From: Hormiphora californensis
Taxonomy: Eukaryota; Ctenophora; Tentaculata; Cydippida; Pleurobrachiidae
Reading direction: 5' to 3'
NCBI GenBank assembly: GCA_020137815.1
Contig: CM035362.1
Span: 832,605 to 896,604, forward strand
DNA: 64,000 nucleotides
The position numbers and the translations under genes were made by a program. Positions 42,491 to 64,000 of the stretch are shown one piece after another. The first letter of the stretch is position 1; each line of letters opens with the position of its first letter. Below the pieces are notes generated by a model. The model had not been told where the DNA came from. It worked only from the letters and a program-made list of their open reading frames with translations, and searched no databases.

Positions 42491-43199
42491 AGATCAAGAA
42501 ATATTTGATTCGGCACCGACCCTCTCTCTACTCCTCGATGTTTCCCGCCATGTTCTGCAGCTGCTGTGTGAGAGTTGAACGCGAGCGCGTCAATAACATG
42601 ACACGACATGCAACACGACATGCAACACGACATGCGAGATGCGAATTTCATTATTTTGAAGTTTTGTGGGGTTGCGATTTTTGTTTTAGGTCGGAGAGTG
42701 AAACGGCCGGTACAGTGGTAAACTAGATTAAAAACTGTACGCCTCGTTAGACGGCGATTTTTCCTATCTTGTCTGGTTCCTGAGATATGGCCCCCTAAAG
42801 AGTTGGTGTCTCAAACTGCTGAATCGGGGTCACGCGAGGAAAATGGGCATCAGTTTGCGTGTACTGCTCCGTTTTTCACGGGACTTGAACGAGGGTGATG
42901 GCAAGAGTCTCACCTATTACATGGTATCCTTACATTGTGTATTAAATCTAAAATGACTGAGCAGCATGCTTGTTAATGAACCTTGACGTGTTTGCTTGTC
43001 TCGCAAGCGCGCTCGCGACTAGCAAACACGACATGCAGTTCACACCCTGTATTTGTTGTTTAAAATTGTTTCCTGTACTACTGCAGATTACTAATTGTCT
43101 CCCTGTTGTTCCCACAACTACCTCTGAAACTACCTCCCCTGTCTCCACCTCTCCACCACGCTAGATACATATTGCATGACATGGGTGTGGTGAAGTGAA

Positions 43200-64000
<20,801 letters not shown>

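Larger units (their letters stand above)
37996..43049. mobile_element. 5.05-kb inverted-repeat (foldback) element
   Basis: The left end CAGGGTGTGAACTGCATGTC is matched by the reverse complement at 43030-43049. A 5-bp TATTT flanks both sides (37991-37995, 43050-43054) as a likely target duplication. The arms (~2.5 kb each) meet near 40540 at 'gctcaaaatgagc' and share unique sequence, a hairpin-family motif (40168, 40929) and a 32-bp minisatellite. The arms are not fully symmetrical: 39553-39971 is absent from the right arm, and minisatellite copy number is larger on the right. No transposase is seen. It separates the FKBP-like gene from the USP9X-like gene. Confidence 0.88.

Overview
The window is nuclear DNA from an animal. 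Its two long genes are split into about 38 and more than 40 small exons with GT-AG introns, many only 50-300 bp, and both encode metazoan proteins: a TRPM2-like channel fused to a NUDT9-type Nudix domain, and a USP9X-type deubiquitinase. An intact Nudix motif on a TRPM channel, compact introns and LDLa-repeat GPCRs fit an early-branching animal (cnidarian, placozoan or sponge grade), but I cannot name the species.

Layout: 1-5944 is gene-free, with a 163-bp satellite, inverted repeats and GA/CT microsatellites. 5945-36411 (+) is the TRPM2-like gene. Its introns hold a full-length non-LTR retrotransposon (about 7300-13660), a 69-bp tandem array that repeats the splice acceptor of the next exon (13931-15175), a single-exon LDLa-GPCR gene (16536-20594), an 839-bp palindrome with telomere-like repeats (21741-22579) and two tandem-duplicated secreted CCP-domain genes on the other strand (22934-28098). 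One 823-bp hAT-like element occurs as two apparently identical copies, one in the retrotransposon ORF2 and one in the GPCR, each with its own 8-bp target duplication and each breaking the reading frame. 37031-37872 (+) is a two-exon FKBP/TPR-type cochaperone gene. 37996-43049 is a 5.05-kb inverted-repeat element. 43200-64000 (+) is the 5' part of a USP9X-like gene; its catalytic domain lies beyond the window. Its introns hold a small secreted-protein gene or pseudogene whose start codon is repeated 21 times, a 1.34-kb perfect-looking palindrome, a truncated retrotransposon and a possible tiny gene on the minus strand. Five of its exons are tandemly duplicated in frame.

The main theme is tandem duplication that begins at gene signals. 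A splice acceptor with its exon start is repeated 18 times, a translation start 21 times, and at least three splice donors are duplicated. In most of these cases, using the wrong copy leads quickly to a stop codon. A second theme is nesting: genes inside introns of genes, and transposons inside transposons. Exon borders were placed by reading splice consensus, frame continuity and recalled family similarity; none was tested against transcripts.
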